DNA of 64,000 nt from CBDFHV01 sp965247705 (GTDB lineage: Bacteria; Pseudomonadota; Alphaproteobacteria; Rhodospirillales; CAMCUA01), in NCBI GenBank assembly GCA_965247705.1, contig CBDFHV010000086.1:186001-250000 (forward strand), written 5' to 3'. The notes below the pieces were generated by a model. It had not been told where the DNA came from. It saw only the letters and a list, made by a program, of their open reading frames with translations, and searched no databases. Positions 42,344-51,904 of the stretch are shown here, piece by piece (within the stretch, counting starts at the first letter, position 1; each line of letters opens with the position of its first letter). The position numbers and the translations under genes are program-made.

Positions 42344-43534
42344 ATGGGCGCCCGGCGGCTTTTGGTGGCGCTGGCGTTTGTGGCCGCGGCCTGCGGGCCC
42401 TCACCCGAAACCCAGCAAGTCCCCGGCGCGCCGGCGCCGCAACTGCAATCCTTGTCGTTCGACCAACTCCCCGGATGGGGGGAGGACCGTCACGGCGAGG
42501 CCTTGACGGCCTTCCGCCGGTCCTGCGCCGCCTTCGATCGGGCGCCGGCGGAGAAGTTGGTGGCGCCCGCGAGCATCGGTGGTCGGGTGGCCGACTGGCG
42601 GGGCGCCTGCCGCGCGGCGGACGACGTCACCGCCGATGAGGACCAGGCGGCCAGGCAGTTTTTCGAGGCCCGGTTCCGCCCCTATGCCCTGTCCGACGGT
42701 GGCCGGGACCAGGGCCTGTTCACCGGCTATTTCGAGCCGGAATTGCGCGGAAACTGGCGGCAGGATGCCGACCACCGCTGGCCTCTCTATGGCCGCCCGG
42801 GGGATCTCGTCTCCGTCGATCTGGGCCAGTTCCGCGACAGCCTCAAGGGCCAGCGGGTCGCCGGCCGGCTGCGGGGCAATAAACTTGTGCCCTTCGACAG
42901 CCGCGCCGACATCGAGCAAGGGGCCCTGGACGGCAAGGATCTGGAGCTCCTGTGGGTCGACGATCCGGTCGATGCCTTCTTCCTGCACATTCAGGGCTCG
43001 GGCCGCGTGCGCATGGCCGATGGGGACATGGTGCGAGTGGGCTACGCGGCGACCAACGGACACCCCTACCTCGCCATCGGCCGGGAACTGATCGCCCGCG
43101 GCGTCATGGATCGCGAGGAAGTCTCCATGCAGTCGATCGGTGCCTGGTTGCGGGCCAATCCCGAGGCGGCATGGGACGTCATGTGGCGCAACCGCTCCTT
43201 CGTGTTCTTCCGCCTGCTGAAGGGCGACGGCCCCGTCGGCGCCCAGGGGGTGCCCCTGACCCCCGGTCGCAGCCTGGCGGTGGACCGAAGATTCGTCCCC
43301 TTGGGCGCGCCCGTCTGGATCGATACTACGGATCCTCTGGAGGCCGAACGGCCCCTGCGCCGCCTGCTCGTCGCCCAGGACACGGGCGGCGCCATCAAGG
43401 GCGTGGTCCGGGGCGACGTGTTCTGGGGATTCGGCAAGGAGGCGGCGGAGCGGGCGGGACGCATGCGCGAGGAAGGCCGGGTGTACCTGTTGTTGCCTAG
43501 AGAGCTGGCGGTGGCGGAGAAGCCCGCGTCCTGA
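42344..43534 (+). CDS. mltA: Membrane-bound lytic murein transglycosylase A
   Basis: 396 residues. Signal peptide with a probable lipobox (LAFVAAACGPS). MltA domain with FTGYFEPELRGN and LLWVDDPVDAFFLHIQGSGRV, and the C-terminal 3D domain LLVAQDTGGAIKGVVRGDVFWGFG, whose Asp residues are catalytic. It cleaves peptidoglycan glycan strands at the outer membrane. In the usual order timA-mltA; smr normally comes next but here lies 2.9 kb downstream. Confidence 0.95.
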   Translation: MGARRLLVALAFVAAACGPSPETQQVPGAPAPQLQSLSFDQLPGWGEDRHGEALTAFRRSCAAFDRAPAEKLVAPASIGGRVADWRGACRAADDVTADEDQAARQFFEARFRPYALSDGGRDQGLFTGYFEPELRGNWRQDADHRWPLYGRPGDLVSVDLGQFRDSLKGQRVAGRLRGNKLVPFDSRADIEQGALDGKDLELLWVDDPVDAFFLHIQGSGRVRMADGDMVRVGYAATNGHPYLAIGRELIARGVMDREEVSMQSIGAWLRANPEAAWDVMWRNRSFVFFRLLKGDGPVGAQGVPLTPGRSLAVDRRFVPLGAPVWIDTTDPLEAERPLRRLLVAQDTGGAIKGVVRGDVFWGFGKEAAERAGRMREEGRVYLLLPRELAVAEKPAS

Positions 43535-43575
43535 GGCGGGTTGTCTCGGCGCGGTCCCCGTTCCATGGTGTTCCC

Positions 43576-44343
43576 ATGACCGAGACTCCCGCCCCCCGTG
43601 TCGCTCTGTTCGTCACCTGCGTGGTGGACCTCATGCGGCCCAGCGTCGGCTTCGCCGCCGTCCATCTGCTGGAGGCCGCCGGGGCCGAGGTCAGCGTACC
43701 GGCGGCCCAGACCTGTTGCGGCCAGCCGGCCTACAACAGCGGCGACCGGGACAGCGCCCGAGACTTGGCCCGGCGGATGGTTTCGGTATTCGAAGGGTTC
43801 GATTACGTGGTCGCGCCCTCCGGGTCCTGTGCCGCCATGCTGCGCCATCACTATCCCGCCTTGCTGGCCGATGATGGGGCGTATGGGGAGCGGGCGCGGG
43901 ACCTGGCCGAGCGTACCCATGAACTGACCGCTTTTCTGGCCGATGTGATGGACCTGCGCCTCGACCAGCAATGGGCCGCCATCGCCACCTATCACGACTC
44001 GTGCTCCGGCCTGCGGGAGATGGGCGTCAAGGACCAGCCCCGGCGGCTCCTGGCCCGGGTCGGGGGCCTGTCGCTCACCGAGATGGGGGAATCGGAGGCC
44101 TGCTGCGGCTTCGGCGGCACATTCTGCGTCAAGTACCCGCCCATCTCCGCCAAGATCGTCGATCGCAAGGCGGACGACGCCACCGGTACCGGCGCCGGCA
44201 TGGTACTGGGCGGCGATCTGGGTTGCCTCCTTCACCTGGCCGGTCGGCTCAGACGCCGGGGACTGGCGATCCAGGTGCGCCATGTGGCCGAGGTCCTGGC
44301 CGGCCAGTGGGATATACCGGCGATTGGCGAGCCCGGGGACTGA
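43576..44343 (+). CDS. LutA-like Fe-S protein of lactate oxidation complex
   Basis: 255 residues. Two CCG-type cysteine domains: QTCCGQPAYNSGD and SEACCGFGGTFCVKYPPIS, with SCSGLREM between them, as in LutA/YkgE and the GlcF/HdrB group. With LutB and LutC it oxidises L-lactate to pyruvate in a cytosolic or membrane-associated complex. 5 bases before lutB. Confidence 0.9.
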   Translation: MTETPAPRVALFVTCVVDLMRPSVGFAAVHLLEAAGAEVSVPAAQTCCGQPAYNSGDRDSARDLARRMVSVFEGFDYVVAPSGSCAAMLRHHYPALLADDGAYGERARDLAERTHELTAFLADVMDLRLDQQWAAIATYHDSCSGLREMGVKDQPRRLLARVGGLSLTEMGESEACCGFGGTFCVKYPPISAKIVDRKADDATGTGAGMVLGGDLGCLLHLAGRLRRRGLAIQVRHVAEVLAGQWDIPAIGEPGD

Positions 44344-44348
44344 GGGCC

Positions 44349-45770
44349 ATGGAGTCCGCCACCACCCAGTTCGCCGCCCACAGCGCCCTCGCCCTCGATG
44401 ACGGACCGTTGCAGGAAGCCCTGTCGAAGCTCAGCGGCAACTTCGCCGCCAACCGGTCCCGCGCGGCGGCGCGGCTGCCCGAGTTCGGGGCCCTGCGCGA
44501 CGCCGCCCGCGAGATCAAGGACCACACCCTCGCCCACCTCGACCTTTACCTGGAGCACTTCGAGGCCAGGGTCCTGGAAGCTGGCGGCCAGGTTCACTGG
44601 TGCCGCAACGCCGAGGAGGCCCGCGCTGTCATCCTCGACCTTTGCCGCCAGGCCGGCGCCCGGTCGGTGACCAAGAGCAAATCCATGATCTGCGAGGAAA
44701 TCGCGATCAACGATCACCTGGAGGCCAATGGCATCGAGCCGGTGGAAACGGACCTCGGCGAATACATCATCCAACTCCGCCACGAGACCCCGAGCCACAT
44801 CATCGCTCCGGCCATTCACCTCAACAAGGAGCAGGTGAGCGATACATTCCGTCAACGCCACGAACACCTGCCGCGGGATCGGGACCTGAACGATCCCCGA
44901 ACCATGCTGGAAGAGGCGCGTGGCGTGCTCCGCCAACGGTTCCTGGAGGCCGATGTTGGTATTACCGGCGCCAATATGCTGGTGGCGGAAACGGGCTCGG
45001 TGGTCCTGGTCACCAACGAAGGCAACGCGGACCTCACCCATACGCTGCCCCGTGTACATATCGCGGTGGCCAGCATCGAAAAAGTGGTCCCAACCCTGGA
45101 AGACGCCACGACCATCTTGCGGGTCCTGGCCCGCTCCGCCACCGGACAGGAGAATTCCGTCTACACGTCCTTCGTCACCGGACCCCGGCGGGCCGATGAC
45201 ACCTGCGGGCCGGAGGCCTTCCACGTGGTGTTGTTGGACAATGGCCGGTCGGACCTGTTGGGGAGCGAGTTCCAGGACCTCTTGCGCTGCATCCGCTGCG
45301 GCGCCTGCCTCAACCACTGCCCGGTCTACCAGTCCATCGGCGGTCATGCCTACGGCTGGGTCTATTCGGGCCCCGTGGGGTCGGTGCTGACACCGGCCCT
45401 GATCGGCATCGAACAGGCCCACCGGCTGCCCGAGGCCTCCACCCTATGCGGCAAATGCGAGGCGGTATGCCCCATGCGCATTCCCTTGCCGCGCATGCTG
45501 CGCCACTGGCGGGAGCGGGCCTTCGCCGGGAAAATCCAACCCACCCGGTCGCGGCTGGCCCTGCGCTTGTGGGCCCTTGCCGCCGCGCGGCCGGGCCTCT
45601 ATCGCTTGGCGAGCGGCGTGGCGCTGCGCCTGCTTGCGATGGTGGGCCGGCGCCGGGGTCGAATAGGGTGGCTGCCGGGCGGCGCCGGCTGGACCGCCGT
45701 GCGCGACCTGCCGGCCCCCGAGGGCCGCAGCTTCCTCGCCCAGTGGGCCGATGGGCGGCGGGCCCGGTGA
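44349..45770 (+). CDS. LutB-like iron-sulfur protein of lactate oxidation complex
   Basis: 473 residues. N-terminal LUD domain with TKSKSMICEEIAINDHLEAN, GITGANMLVAETGSVVLVTN and ARSATGQENSVYTSFVTGP; C-terminal two 4Fe-4S clusters CIRCGACLNHCPVY and CGKCEAVCPMRIPL. This is the LutB/YkgF layout. Start at ATG 44349. Its TGA overlaps the lutC GTG (GTGA). Confidence 0.92.
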   Translation: MESATTQFAAHSALALDDGPLQEALSKLSGNFAANRSRAAARLPEFGALRDAAREIKDHTLAHLDLYLEHFEARVLEAGGQVHWCRNAEEARAVILDLCRQAGARSVTKSKSMICEEIAINDHLEANGIEPVETDLGEYIIQLRHETPSHIIAPAIHLNKEQVSDTFRQRHEHLPRDRDLNDPRTMLEEARGVLRQRFLEADVGITGANMLVAETGSVVLVTNEGNADLTHTLPRVHIAVASIEKVVPTLEDATTILRVLARSATGQENSVYTSFVTGPRRADDTCGPEAFHVVLLDNGRSDLLGSEFQDLLRCIRCGACLNHCPVYQSIGGHAYGWVYSGPVGSVLTPALIGIEQAHRLPEASTLCGKCEAVCPMRIPLPRMLRHWRERAFAGKIQPTRSRLALRLWALAAARPGLYRLASGVALRLLAMVGRRRGRIGWLPGGAGWTAVRDLPAPEGRSFLAQWADGRRAR

Positions 45771-46456
45771 GCGAGTCCCGCGATGCGGTTCTCGGTGCTG
45801 TGCGCCGCCGGGTGGGCCGCAACGAACAGGACGCCGCCGGGGCCGTCGCAAGCCGGCTTGACGCCCGCGCGGCGGGGCCCATTCCCGAGCGGGGGCGGCA
45901 AACGGGCGATGCCCTGGCGGATCAGTTCGTCTCGGAGGCGGAACGGGTTGACGCCACCGTGGACCGGGTTGCGTCCGTGGACGGGGTGCCGGAGGCGGTG
46001 GCCCGCTATCTGGCCGAACGCAACTTTCCCGCCCGAGTAGTGGTGGCGCCGGATCCGGCGCTCGGCGCCATCGACTGGACGACGCAGCCGACCCTGGACG
46101 TTTCCACGGCACCCCTGACGCCCACTGACCCGGTGGCCGTCACCGGCGCCATCGCCGGGGTGGGGGAGACAGGAACGCTGGTGCTGGCGTCCGGTCCCGA
46201 GAGTCCCACGACAATGAACTTCCTGCCCGAAGCACATGTGGTCGTTTTGTATGCGGAACAACTTATGGGGAGCTTCGAGGCCCTGTGGGGCCATTGGCGC
46301 GGCGGCGAACGAACCGCGTTGCCCCGCGCCGTCAACTGGATCACCGGTCCGTCGCGGAGCGGCGATATCGAGCAGACCCTGCTTCTCGGCGCCCACGGCC
46401 CCAAGCGCCTCCACATCGTGCTGGTGGGTGCCGCCAGCGAAGACGGGACGCCATGA
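45767..46456 (+). CDS. LutC-like LUD-domain protein
   Basis: 229 residues. LUD (DUF162) domain with VAVTGAIAGVGETGTLVLAS, PTTMNFLPEAHVVVLYAEQL and TGPSRSGDIEQTLLLGAHGP, typical of LutC/YkgG. Third part of the L-lactate utilisation complex. GTG start overlaps the lutB stop; its own stop overlaps the smr start (ATGA). Confidence 0.92.
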   Translation: MSESRDAVLGAVRRRVGRNEQDAAGAVASRLDARAAGPIPERGRQTGDALADQFVSEAERVDATVDRVASVDGVPEAVARYLAERNFPARVVVAPDPALGAIDWTTQPTLDVSTAPLTPTDPVAVTGAIAGVGETGTLVLASGPESPTTMNFLPEAHVVVLYAEQLMGSFEALWGHWRGGERTALPRAVNWITGPSRSGDIEQTLLLGAHGPKRLHIVLVGAASEDGTP

Positions 46457-47043
46457 CCGATCCCCGTCGTCGCGGCCCCCTCAGCCCCGCGGACCGGAAG
46501 CTGTGGGAGCGTGTCGTAGGCGATGTGCGGCCCCTGAAGGAACGCCCGCCGGCCGACCCTTCCCCGGCCCCGGACTCGGAAAAGACCCCGGCGAAGGCAC
46601 CGCCCAGGATCACCAAGGCCCCCGCGCCCCGTCGTCCGGCCCTGCCACCGCCAAAACCACCGCCGGAACTTCGTCCCGGGTCCACCGCCGGTGTGGACAA
46701 GCGCACCGCGAACCGGTTTCGCCGCGGCCAGATGGCCATCGACGGACGGCTCGATCTCCATGGTTATACACAGGAGCCGGCCTATGCGGCCCTCAGGGGC
46801 TTCATCACCGGGGCCGCGGGCGCCGGCCGGCGCTGCCTCCTGGTGGTCACCGGCAAGGGCTACCGGGCCGAGGACGGGGTCGGTGTCCTGCGCGCCGCCG
46901 TCCCCCGCTGGCTCAACCAGCCCCCGTTACGCGACCTGGTGCTCGCCATCGCGCCGGCCCAGCCCCGGGACGGCGGCGACGGCGCGTTCTACGTCCTACT
47001 GCGCCGGCGGCGCGAGGGTGATCGCGACGACAGAGTGCCATGA
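46453..47043 (+). CDS. Smr-domain protein
   Basis: 196 residues. The N-terminal half is Pro/Arg rich and probably disordered. From about residue 95 the Smr domain is seen: IDGRLDLHGYTQEPAYAALR, CLLVVTGKGYRAEDGVG and the C-terminal GAFYVLLRRRR. Stand-alone Smr proteins bind or nick nucleic acids, including branched DNA or stalled-ribosome mRNA in some systems. Coupled to lutC upstream and to the XRE gene downstream, each by an ATGA overlap. Confidence 0.9.
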   Translation: MTDPRRRGPLSPADRKLWERVVGDVRPLKERPPADPSPAPDSEKTPAKAPPRITKAPAPRRPALPPPKPPPELRPGSTAGVDKRTANRFRRGQMAIDGRLDLHGYTQEPAYAALRGFITGAAGAGRRCLLVVTGKGYRAEDGVGVLRAAVPRWLNQPPLRDLVLAIAPAQPRDGGDGAFYVLLRRRREGDRDDRVP

Positions 47044-47420
47044 CCCCCTTCGGGATTCGGGTGCGGGAATTGCGCAAGGCGCGGGGCATCCACCAGAAGC
47101 GCATGGCCACCGATCTGGGGGTGTCGTCGGCGTACCTGTCGGCCTTGGAGCACGGCCACCGGGGGCGACCGGGGAGCGGACTGATCATGCAGATCTGCGG
47201 CTATTTCAATCTGATCTGGGACGAAGCGGAGGACCTGGAACGCCTGGCCGCCCTGTCCCATCCCCGGGTGGTGCTGGACACCGCCGGCCTGTCGCCGAAG
47301 GCCACCGAACTGGCCAACCTGCTGGCCGAGCGCATCCGCGACCTGGACGAGGAAACCATTCTGTGGATCCTCGACGAGATCCGCAGCCAAAGGGGCGGTC
47401 AGCGGGGCCCGTCGTTCTAA
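47040..47420 (+). CDS. XRE-family helix-turn-helix regulator
   Basis: 126 residues. HTH in the first 60: IRVRELRKARGIHQKRMATD then GVSSAYLSALEHGHRG. The rest is helical (ATELANLLAERIRDLDEETI) without a known ligand domain. The pairing of smr and XRE genes is common in alphaproteobacteria. Start overlaps the smr stop (ATGA). Targets unknown. Confidence 0.9.
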   Translation: MTPFGIRVRELRKARGIHQKRMATDLGVSSAYLSALEHGHRGRPGSGLIMQICGYFNLIWDEAEDLERLAALSHPRVVLDTAGLSPKATELANLLAERIRDLDEETILWILDEIRSQRGGQRGPSF

Positions 47421-47448
47421 GGGGCATGCAGGGACGTTGCCGGCGGGG

Positions 47449-48198
47449 TTACGGGGAGCGATCCAGCGGCATGCTGACGGCGCCGATGATGCGGCCATCG
47501 GCGCGGGACTGGACGATTGCCGCGCAGGCGTCGCCCACGTCCGAGTCCAGGCCGGGAATTTCGGCCGGGTAGACCCGCGCTTCCCCGGACCAGGTGCCCA
47601 GGTGATGAAGCGCCCGTACGGCGTTGACGTATTCCAACGTCCGCCCGGCGTTTTCGCCACGGCTGACCGAAACGGTCTGTCGATGGTCGAACACCACCAT
47701 CCAGACGTCGGCCTCGGCCCCACCGGGCACAGCAGGCGCGGCGGGCAGCCGCACTTCCAGCGCCTTGTCGTCGTTCCAGGCCAGATCGACGGCCAGGCTA
47801 TCGCGCGGCGACGCCTTCTCCACCAGCGCCATGACCGATTCCCGGTTCGAGCCGACGCCTTCCGCGCCGCCGTTGACGACAACCTGGGGCGTGTAGACGT
47901 AGCGGCGGCCGAAATTGGTCGCATAGGCCCTCTGACGGCGGGTATGGGCGGGGTCGGCCAGGGTATCGGGCCAGCCCACATAGTCCCAATAGTCGACGTG
48001 GAAGCTGAGGGCGAGAACGCCGTCCCGTTTCGACAGTTCGGACAGCATGGCATCGGCGGGCGGGCAGGCGGAACAGCCCTGGGAGGTGAACATCTCGATG
48101 ACCGTCAGGGGCTTGCGATCGGCGGCCTCGGCGCCGCCGGACAAGCCGACGGCGGTCAAGCCGACGGCCAGTGCCGTCCCATGCATCCATTGGACCAT
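47449..48198 (-). CDS. DUF1223 family protein, secreted thioredoxin-like
   Basis: 249 residues. Signal peptide (ALAVGLTAVGLSGGAEA) followed by LTVIEMFTSQGCSACPPADA, a thioredoxin-like CxxC, then VLALSFHVDYWDYVGWPD and RYVYTPQVVVNGGAEGVGS, which define DUF1223. Probably periplasmic; role unknown. Start chosen at ATG 48198; a TTG at 48228 is possible. Convergent with the XRE gene. Confidence 0.88.
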   Translation of the reverse strand: MVQWMHGTALAVGLTAVGLSGGAEAADRKPLTVIEMFTSQGCSACPPADAMLSELSKRDGVLALSFHVDYWDYVGWPDTLADPAHTRRQRAYATNFGRRYVYTPQVVVNGGAEGVGSNRESVMALVEKASPRDSLAVDLAWNDDKALEVRLPAAPAVPGGAEADVWMVVFDHRQTVSVSRGENAGRTLEYVNAVRALHHLGTWSGEARVYPAEIPGLDSDVGDACAAIVQSRADGRIIGAVSMPLDRSP

Positions 48199-48270
48199 AA
48201 ACCCAGAGATAACCGCTCGGCCGTTCAACAGCCACTCACATGGCGGTGAAGGGGCCGTCCCGTTGGCGCT

Positions 48271-48299
48271 ATGATGGAATCATAACGGTTTCCAAACCG
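48271..48299. promoter_or_regulatory. Two adjacent palindromes upstream of methyltransferase gene
   Basis: ATGAT-GGA-ATCAT (48271-48283) and CGGTTT-CC-AAACCG (48286-48299), both perfect, lie 18 bases before the likely start codon in the 118-base gap between divergent genes. They look like operator sites; no regulator is assigned. Confidence 0.35.
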
Positions 48300-48316
48300 C
48301 TTTGACGGGGGTCTTC

Positions 48317-49099
48317 GTGGTGCAGGACATCAGCTATCCGGACGACTACGTCGATCGTTTGGAGTTGATTTGGGGAGTTGGTTTTCTTTCTCCCGGAGGG
48401 CCGGAAGAAGTGAAGGAGGTCCTGCGGGGTATCGACACATCCGGCAAGACGCTGCTCGACATCGGCTGTGGCATTGCCGGGCCCGCCATGCTCATTGGCC
48501 GCGAATTCGACGTCCATCGGGTCGTCGGAATTGACATCGAGGCGCATCTTGTCGAGCGCGCCAGGAGAAACGTGGCGGCGGCGGGGCTCGAAGAACGGGT
48601 TGACGTGAAACGGGTTGAACCTGGCCCGTTGCCTTTCGACGAGGCGCGCTTCGACATCGTCTTCAGCAAGGATTCCCTCATCCATGTCGACGATAAGGCG
48701 GCGGTCTACCGGGAGATATTCCGCGTCCTGAGGCCGGGCGGCATCTATGCCGCGAGTGACTGGTTGGCCAGCGAGAATGCCTGGGAATTGCCCGATTTCG
48801 CGAACTACGTTGAAGGTACCCCGTTTAAATTCATCATGCGGACCGCGGCTCAAACCGAAGACATCATGCGAGAAGCCGGCCTTGTCGATGTGTCATTGCG
48901 AGACCGCAACGCATGGTACGCGGATTTTGCCCGAAAGAATGTCGCGCTGATGGCGGGACCCCTCCGCGAACGCTTCCGCGACGTCTGCGACGACGATACC
49001 TATGATCGCATGTTGGACAATCGCCGGGCAAATGCCGAAGCCGCGGCCTGCGGTGGTCTTCGACCGACGCATCTTCGCGGATCCAAACCGGCGACCTGA
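48317..49099 (+). CDS. SAM-dependent methyltransferase (class I)
   Basis: 260 residues. Motif I TLLDIGCGIAGPAMLIGREF, motif II GIDIEAHLVERARRN, and FDIVFSKDSLIHVDDKAAVY followed by LRPGGIYAASDWL. The N-terminal WGVGFLSPGGPEEVKEVL is like that of phosphoethanolamine N-methyltransferases. Start is one of two tandem GTGs (48317, 48320); TTG 48302 is also possible. Substrate not assigned. Convergent with acnA. Confidence 0.85.
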   Translation: MVQDISYPDDYVDRLELIWGVGFLSPGGPEEVKEVLRGIDTSGKTLLDIGCGIAGPAMLIGREFDVHRVVGIDIEAHLVERARRNVAAAGLEERVDVKRVEPGPLPFDEARFDIVFSKDSLIHVDDKAAVYREIFRVLRPGGIYAASDWLASENAWELPDFANYVEGTPFKFIMRTAAQTEDIMREAGLVDVSLRDRNAWYADFARKNVALMAGPLRERFRDVCDDDTYDRMLDNRRANAEAAACGGLRPTHLRGSKPAT

Positions 49100-49120
49100 A
49101 CGGGTCGAGCGGACGTCCCC

Positions 49121-51811
49121 TTACGCCGCCTGCTTCATCATGCCGCGCAGCACGTACTGCAGGATGCCGCCGTTCAGGTAGTAGTCCACCTCGTCCACCG
49201 TGTCGATGCGGCACAGGAGCTCCAGATCCTCCCTGGAGCCGTCGGCGCGGGTGATCGTGCAGGGCACCGCCATGCGCGGTTTGATCCCATCCGTCAGGCC
49301 GCCGATGTCGAAGACCTCGCTGCCGTCCAGCTTCAGGGTCTCCCGGTTGACGCCATCGGGGAACTGAAGCGGCATCACCCCCATGCCCACCAGGTTGGAG
49401 CGGTGGATGCGCTCGAAGCTTTCCACGATCACCGCCTTGACCCCCAGAAGCCAGGTGCCCTTGGCCGCCCAGTCCCGGGACGAGCCGGTGCCGTATTCCT
49501 TGCCGCCGACCACCACCAGGGGAACCCCTTCCTCCCGATAGCACATGGCCGCCTCGTAGATGGTCATGACTTCGCCGTCGGGCATGTACCGGGTCAAGCC
49601 GCCCTCGGTGCCGGGCGCCACCTGATTGCGGATGCGGATGTTGGCGAAGGTGCCCCGCATCATCACTTCGTGGTTGCCGCGCCGCGCGCCGTAGGAGTTG
49701 AACTCCCGGGCCCGCACCTGGTGGCTGATCAGGTATTCGCCGGCCGGGCTTGCTTCCTGGATGCTGCCCGCCGGCGAGATGTGGTCGGTGGTCACCGAGT
49801 CGGCCAGCAGCGCCAGGACCCGGGCGCTCTTGATGTTGGCGACATCGCCCGGCTCGCCGTCCATCTCGATGAAGAACGGGGGATGCTGGACGTAGGTACT
49901 GCCGGGACTCCAGACGAATGTCCGTCCCGCGGTCACCTCGATCGCTTTCCACTCCTCGCCGCCCTCGAACACGTTGGCATATCGCCGGCGGAACATTTCC
50001 GGGGTCAGCACCTTGTCGATGAGCTGGCGGATCTCCGCGTTCGTCGGCCAGATGTCCTTGAGGAAAACGGGTTCGCCGTCCTGGTCCATGCCCAGGGGAT
50101 CGTTCAGCAGGTCCACCTTCATGTTGCCGGCCAAGGCATAGGCCACCACCAGGGGCGGCGAGGCCAGGTAGTTGGCCTTGGTAAGGGGATGGACCCGGCC
50201 TTCGAAATTGCGGTTGCCGGAGAGGACCGCGGCGACGGTCAGGTCCGCTTCTTCGATGGCATGGTTGATGTTATCCGGCAGGGGGCCCGAATTGCCGATG
50301 CAGGTGGTGCAGCCGTAACCCACCAGGTTGAAGCCGAGGCTGTCGAGGGGCTCCTGCAGCCCCGCCGCCACCAGGTAGTCGGTCACCACCTGGGAGCCCG
50401 GCGCGAAGGAGGTCTTCACCCACGGCTTGACCTGAAGCCCTTTCGCCAGCGCCTTTTGCGCCACCAGCCCGGCGCCGATGAGGACACTGGGGTTGGAAGT
50501 GTTGGTGCAGCTGGTGATGGCGGTGATGACGACGGCGCCGTCCTCCAGATCGTAATCGGCGTTCGGGACGGCGATGACCCGCTGGTCGTCGCGGCCCGAC
50601 AATTGGGCGAAGCCGGACGTGAAGGATGCCGCGGTGCCGCTCAGCGCAATGCGGTCCTGGGGCCGCTTGGGGCCGGCCAGGGACGGTTCCACCGATCCCA
50701 GGTCCAATTCCAGCAGGTCCGTATAGACGGGCTCCGGAGAATTCGAATCCCGCCACATGCCCTGGGCCTTAGCGTAGGCTTCGACCAGGGCCACCCGCTC
50801 GTCCGAGCGCCCGGTGAAGGAGAGGTAGCGCAGGGTCTCGGCATCGATGGGGAAAAAACCGCAGGTGGCGCCGTATTCGGGGGCCATGTTGGCGATGGTC
50901 GCCCGGTCGGCCAGGCTCAGATGATCCAGGCCCGGGCCGCAGTACTCGACGAACTTGCCCACCACCCCGTGCTTGCGCAGGATCTCGGTCACGGTCAGCA
51001 CCAGGTCGGTGGCCGTGTTGCCCTCCTTCAGGGATCCGGTGAAGCGCATGCCCACCACCTCGGGCACCACCATGGAGTAGGGCTGGCCGAGCATGGCGGC
51101 TTCAGCCTCGATACCGCCGACGCCCCAGCCGAGCACGGCGAGGCCGTTGACCATGGTCGTGTGGCTGTCGGTGCCGACCAGGGTGTCGGGATAGGCGAGC
51201 ATGGCGCCGTCGGCCTCCGAGGACCAAACGGTCTGGGCCAGGTTCTCCACGTTCACCTGGTGGCAGATGCCGGTGCCCGGCGGCACCACCCGGAAGTTGT
51301 CGAAGGCGTCCTGGCCCCAGCGGATGAAGGCATAGCGTTCCTGGTTGCGCTCGAACTCCCGGGCCACGTTCTGCTTGAAGGCCTTGGCATTGCCGAATTC
51401 GTCCACCATCACTGAGTGGTCGATGACCAGGTCCACCGGCACCAGGGGATTGATCCGTTCCGGATCGCCGCCCATGACCGCCATGGCGTCGCGCATGGCG
51501 GCCAGGTCGGCCAGCGCCGGGACGCCGGTAAAATCCTGCATCAGGACCCGGGCCGGACGGTAGGCAATTTCCCGGTCGATGCGACGTTCCTCGGTCCAGG
51601 CGATCAGCGCCTTGATGTCGTCAACGGTGACCGAGCGGCCGTCCTCGTGGCGCAACAGATTCTCCAGCAGCACCTTGAGGGAATAGGGCAAGCGGGAAAC
51701 GTCGCCCAGACCCGCCTCTTGGGCGGCCTCGAAACTATAGTAGTCGTAGCGTTTGCCACCCACATCCAGCGTGCGGCGAGTCTTCAGGGTGTCCTTGCCA
51801 ATCCGTGACAT
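49121..51811 (-). CDS. acnA: Aconitate hydratase A
   Basis: 896 residues. Interconverts citrate and isocitrate in the TCA cycle. 4Fe-4S ligands in AITSCTNTSNPSVL and GCTTCIGNSGPL, N-terminal VDLVIDHSVMVDEFG and GTDSHTTMVNGLAVLGWGVG, swivel-domain GSSRDWAAKGTWLLGVKAVI. ATG 51811 is preceded by GGAGG at 7 bases. Monocistronic. Confidence 0.98.
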   Translation of the reverse strand: MSRIGKDTLKTRRTLDVGGKRYDYYSFEAAQEAGLGDVSRLPYSLKVLLENLLRHEDGRSVTVDDIKALIAWTEERRIDREIAYRPARVLMQDFTGVPALADLAAMRDAMAVMGGDPERINPLVPVDLVIDHSVMVDEFGNAKAFKQNVAREFERNQERYAFIRWGQDAFDNFRVVPPGTGICHQVNVENLAQTVWSSEADGAMLAYPDTLVGTDSHTTMVNGLAVLGWGVGGIEAEAAMLGQPYSMVVPEVVGMRFTGSLKEGNTATDLVLTVTEILRKHGVVGKFVEYCGPGLDHLSLADRATIANMAPEYGATCGFFPIDAETLRYLSFTGRSDERVALVEAYAKAQGMWRDSNSPEPVYTDLLELDLGSVEPSLAGPKRPQDRIALSGTAASFTSGFAQLSGRDDQRVIAVPNADYDLEDGAVVITAITSCTNTSNPSVLIGAGLVAQKALAKGLQVKPWVKTSFAPGSQVVTDYLVAAGLQEPLDSLGFNLVGYGCTTCIGNSGPLPDNINHAIEEADLTVAAVLSGNRNFEGRVHPLTKANYLASPPLVVAYALAGNMKVDLLNDPLGMDQDGEPVFLKDIWPTNAEIRQLIDKVLTPEMFRRRYANVFEGGEEWKAIEVTAGRTFVWSPGSTYVQHPPFFIEMDGEPGDVANIKSARVLALLADSVTTDHISPAGSIQEASPAGEYLISHQVRAREFNSYGARRGNHEVMMRGTFANIRIRNQVAPGTEGGLTRYMPDGEVMTIYEAAMCYREEGVPLVVVGGKEYGTGSSRDWAAKGTWLLGVKAVIVESFERIHRSNLVGMGVMPLQFPDGVNRETLKLDGSEVFDIGGLTDGIKPRMAVPCTITRADGSREDLELLCRIDTVDEVDYYLNGGILQYVLRGMMKQAA

Positions 51812-51904
51812 GGCCGGGTCCTCCATCCATGGGGTTCGGGCCGGGAAATCCGTATCGCTGCTACAGCACAGATCGCGTCGGCTGTCCAGGACGCCAGCGT
51901 CCGC

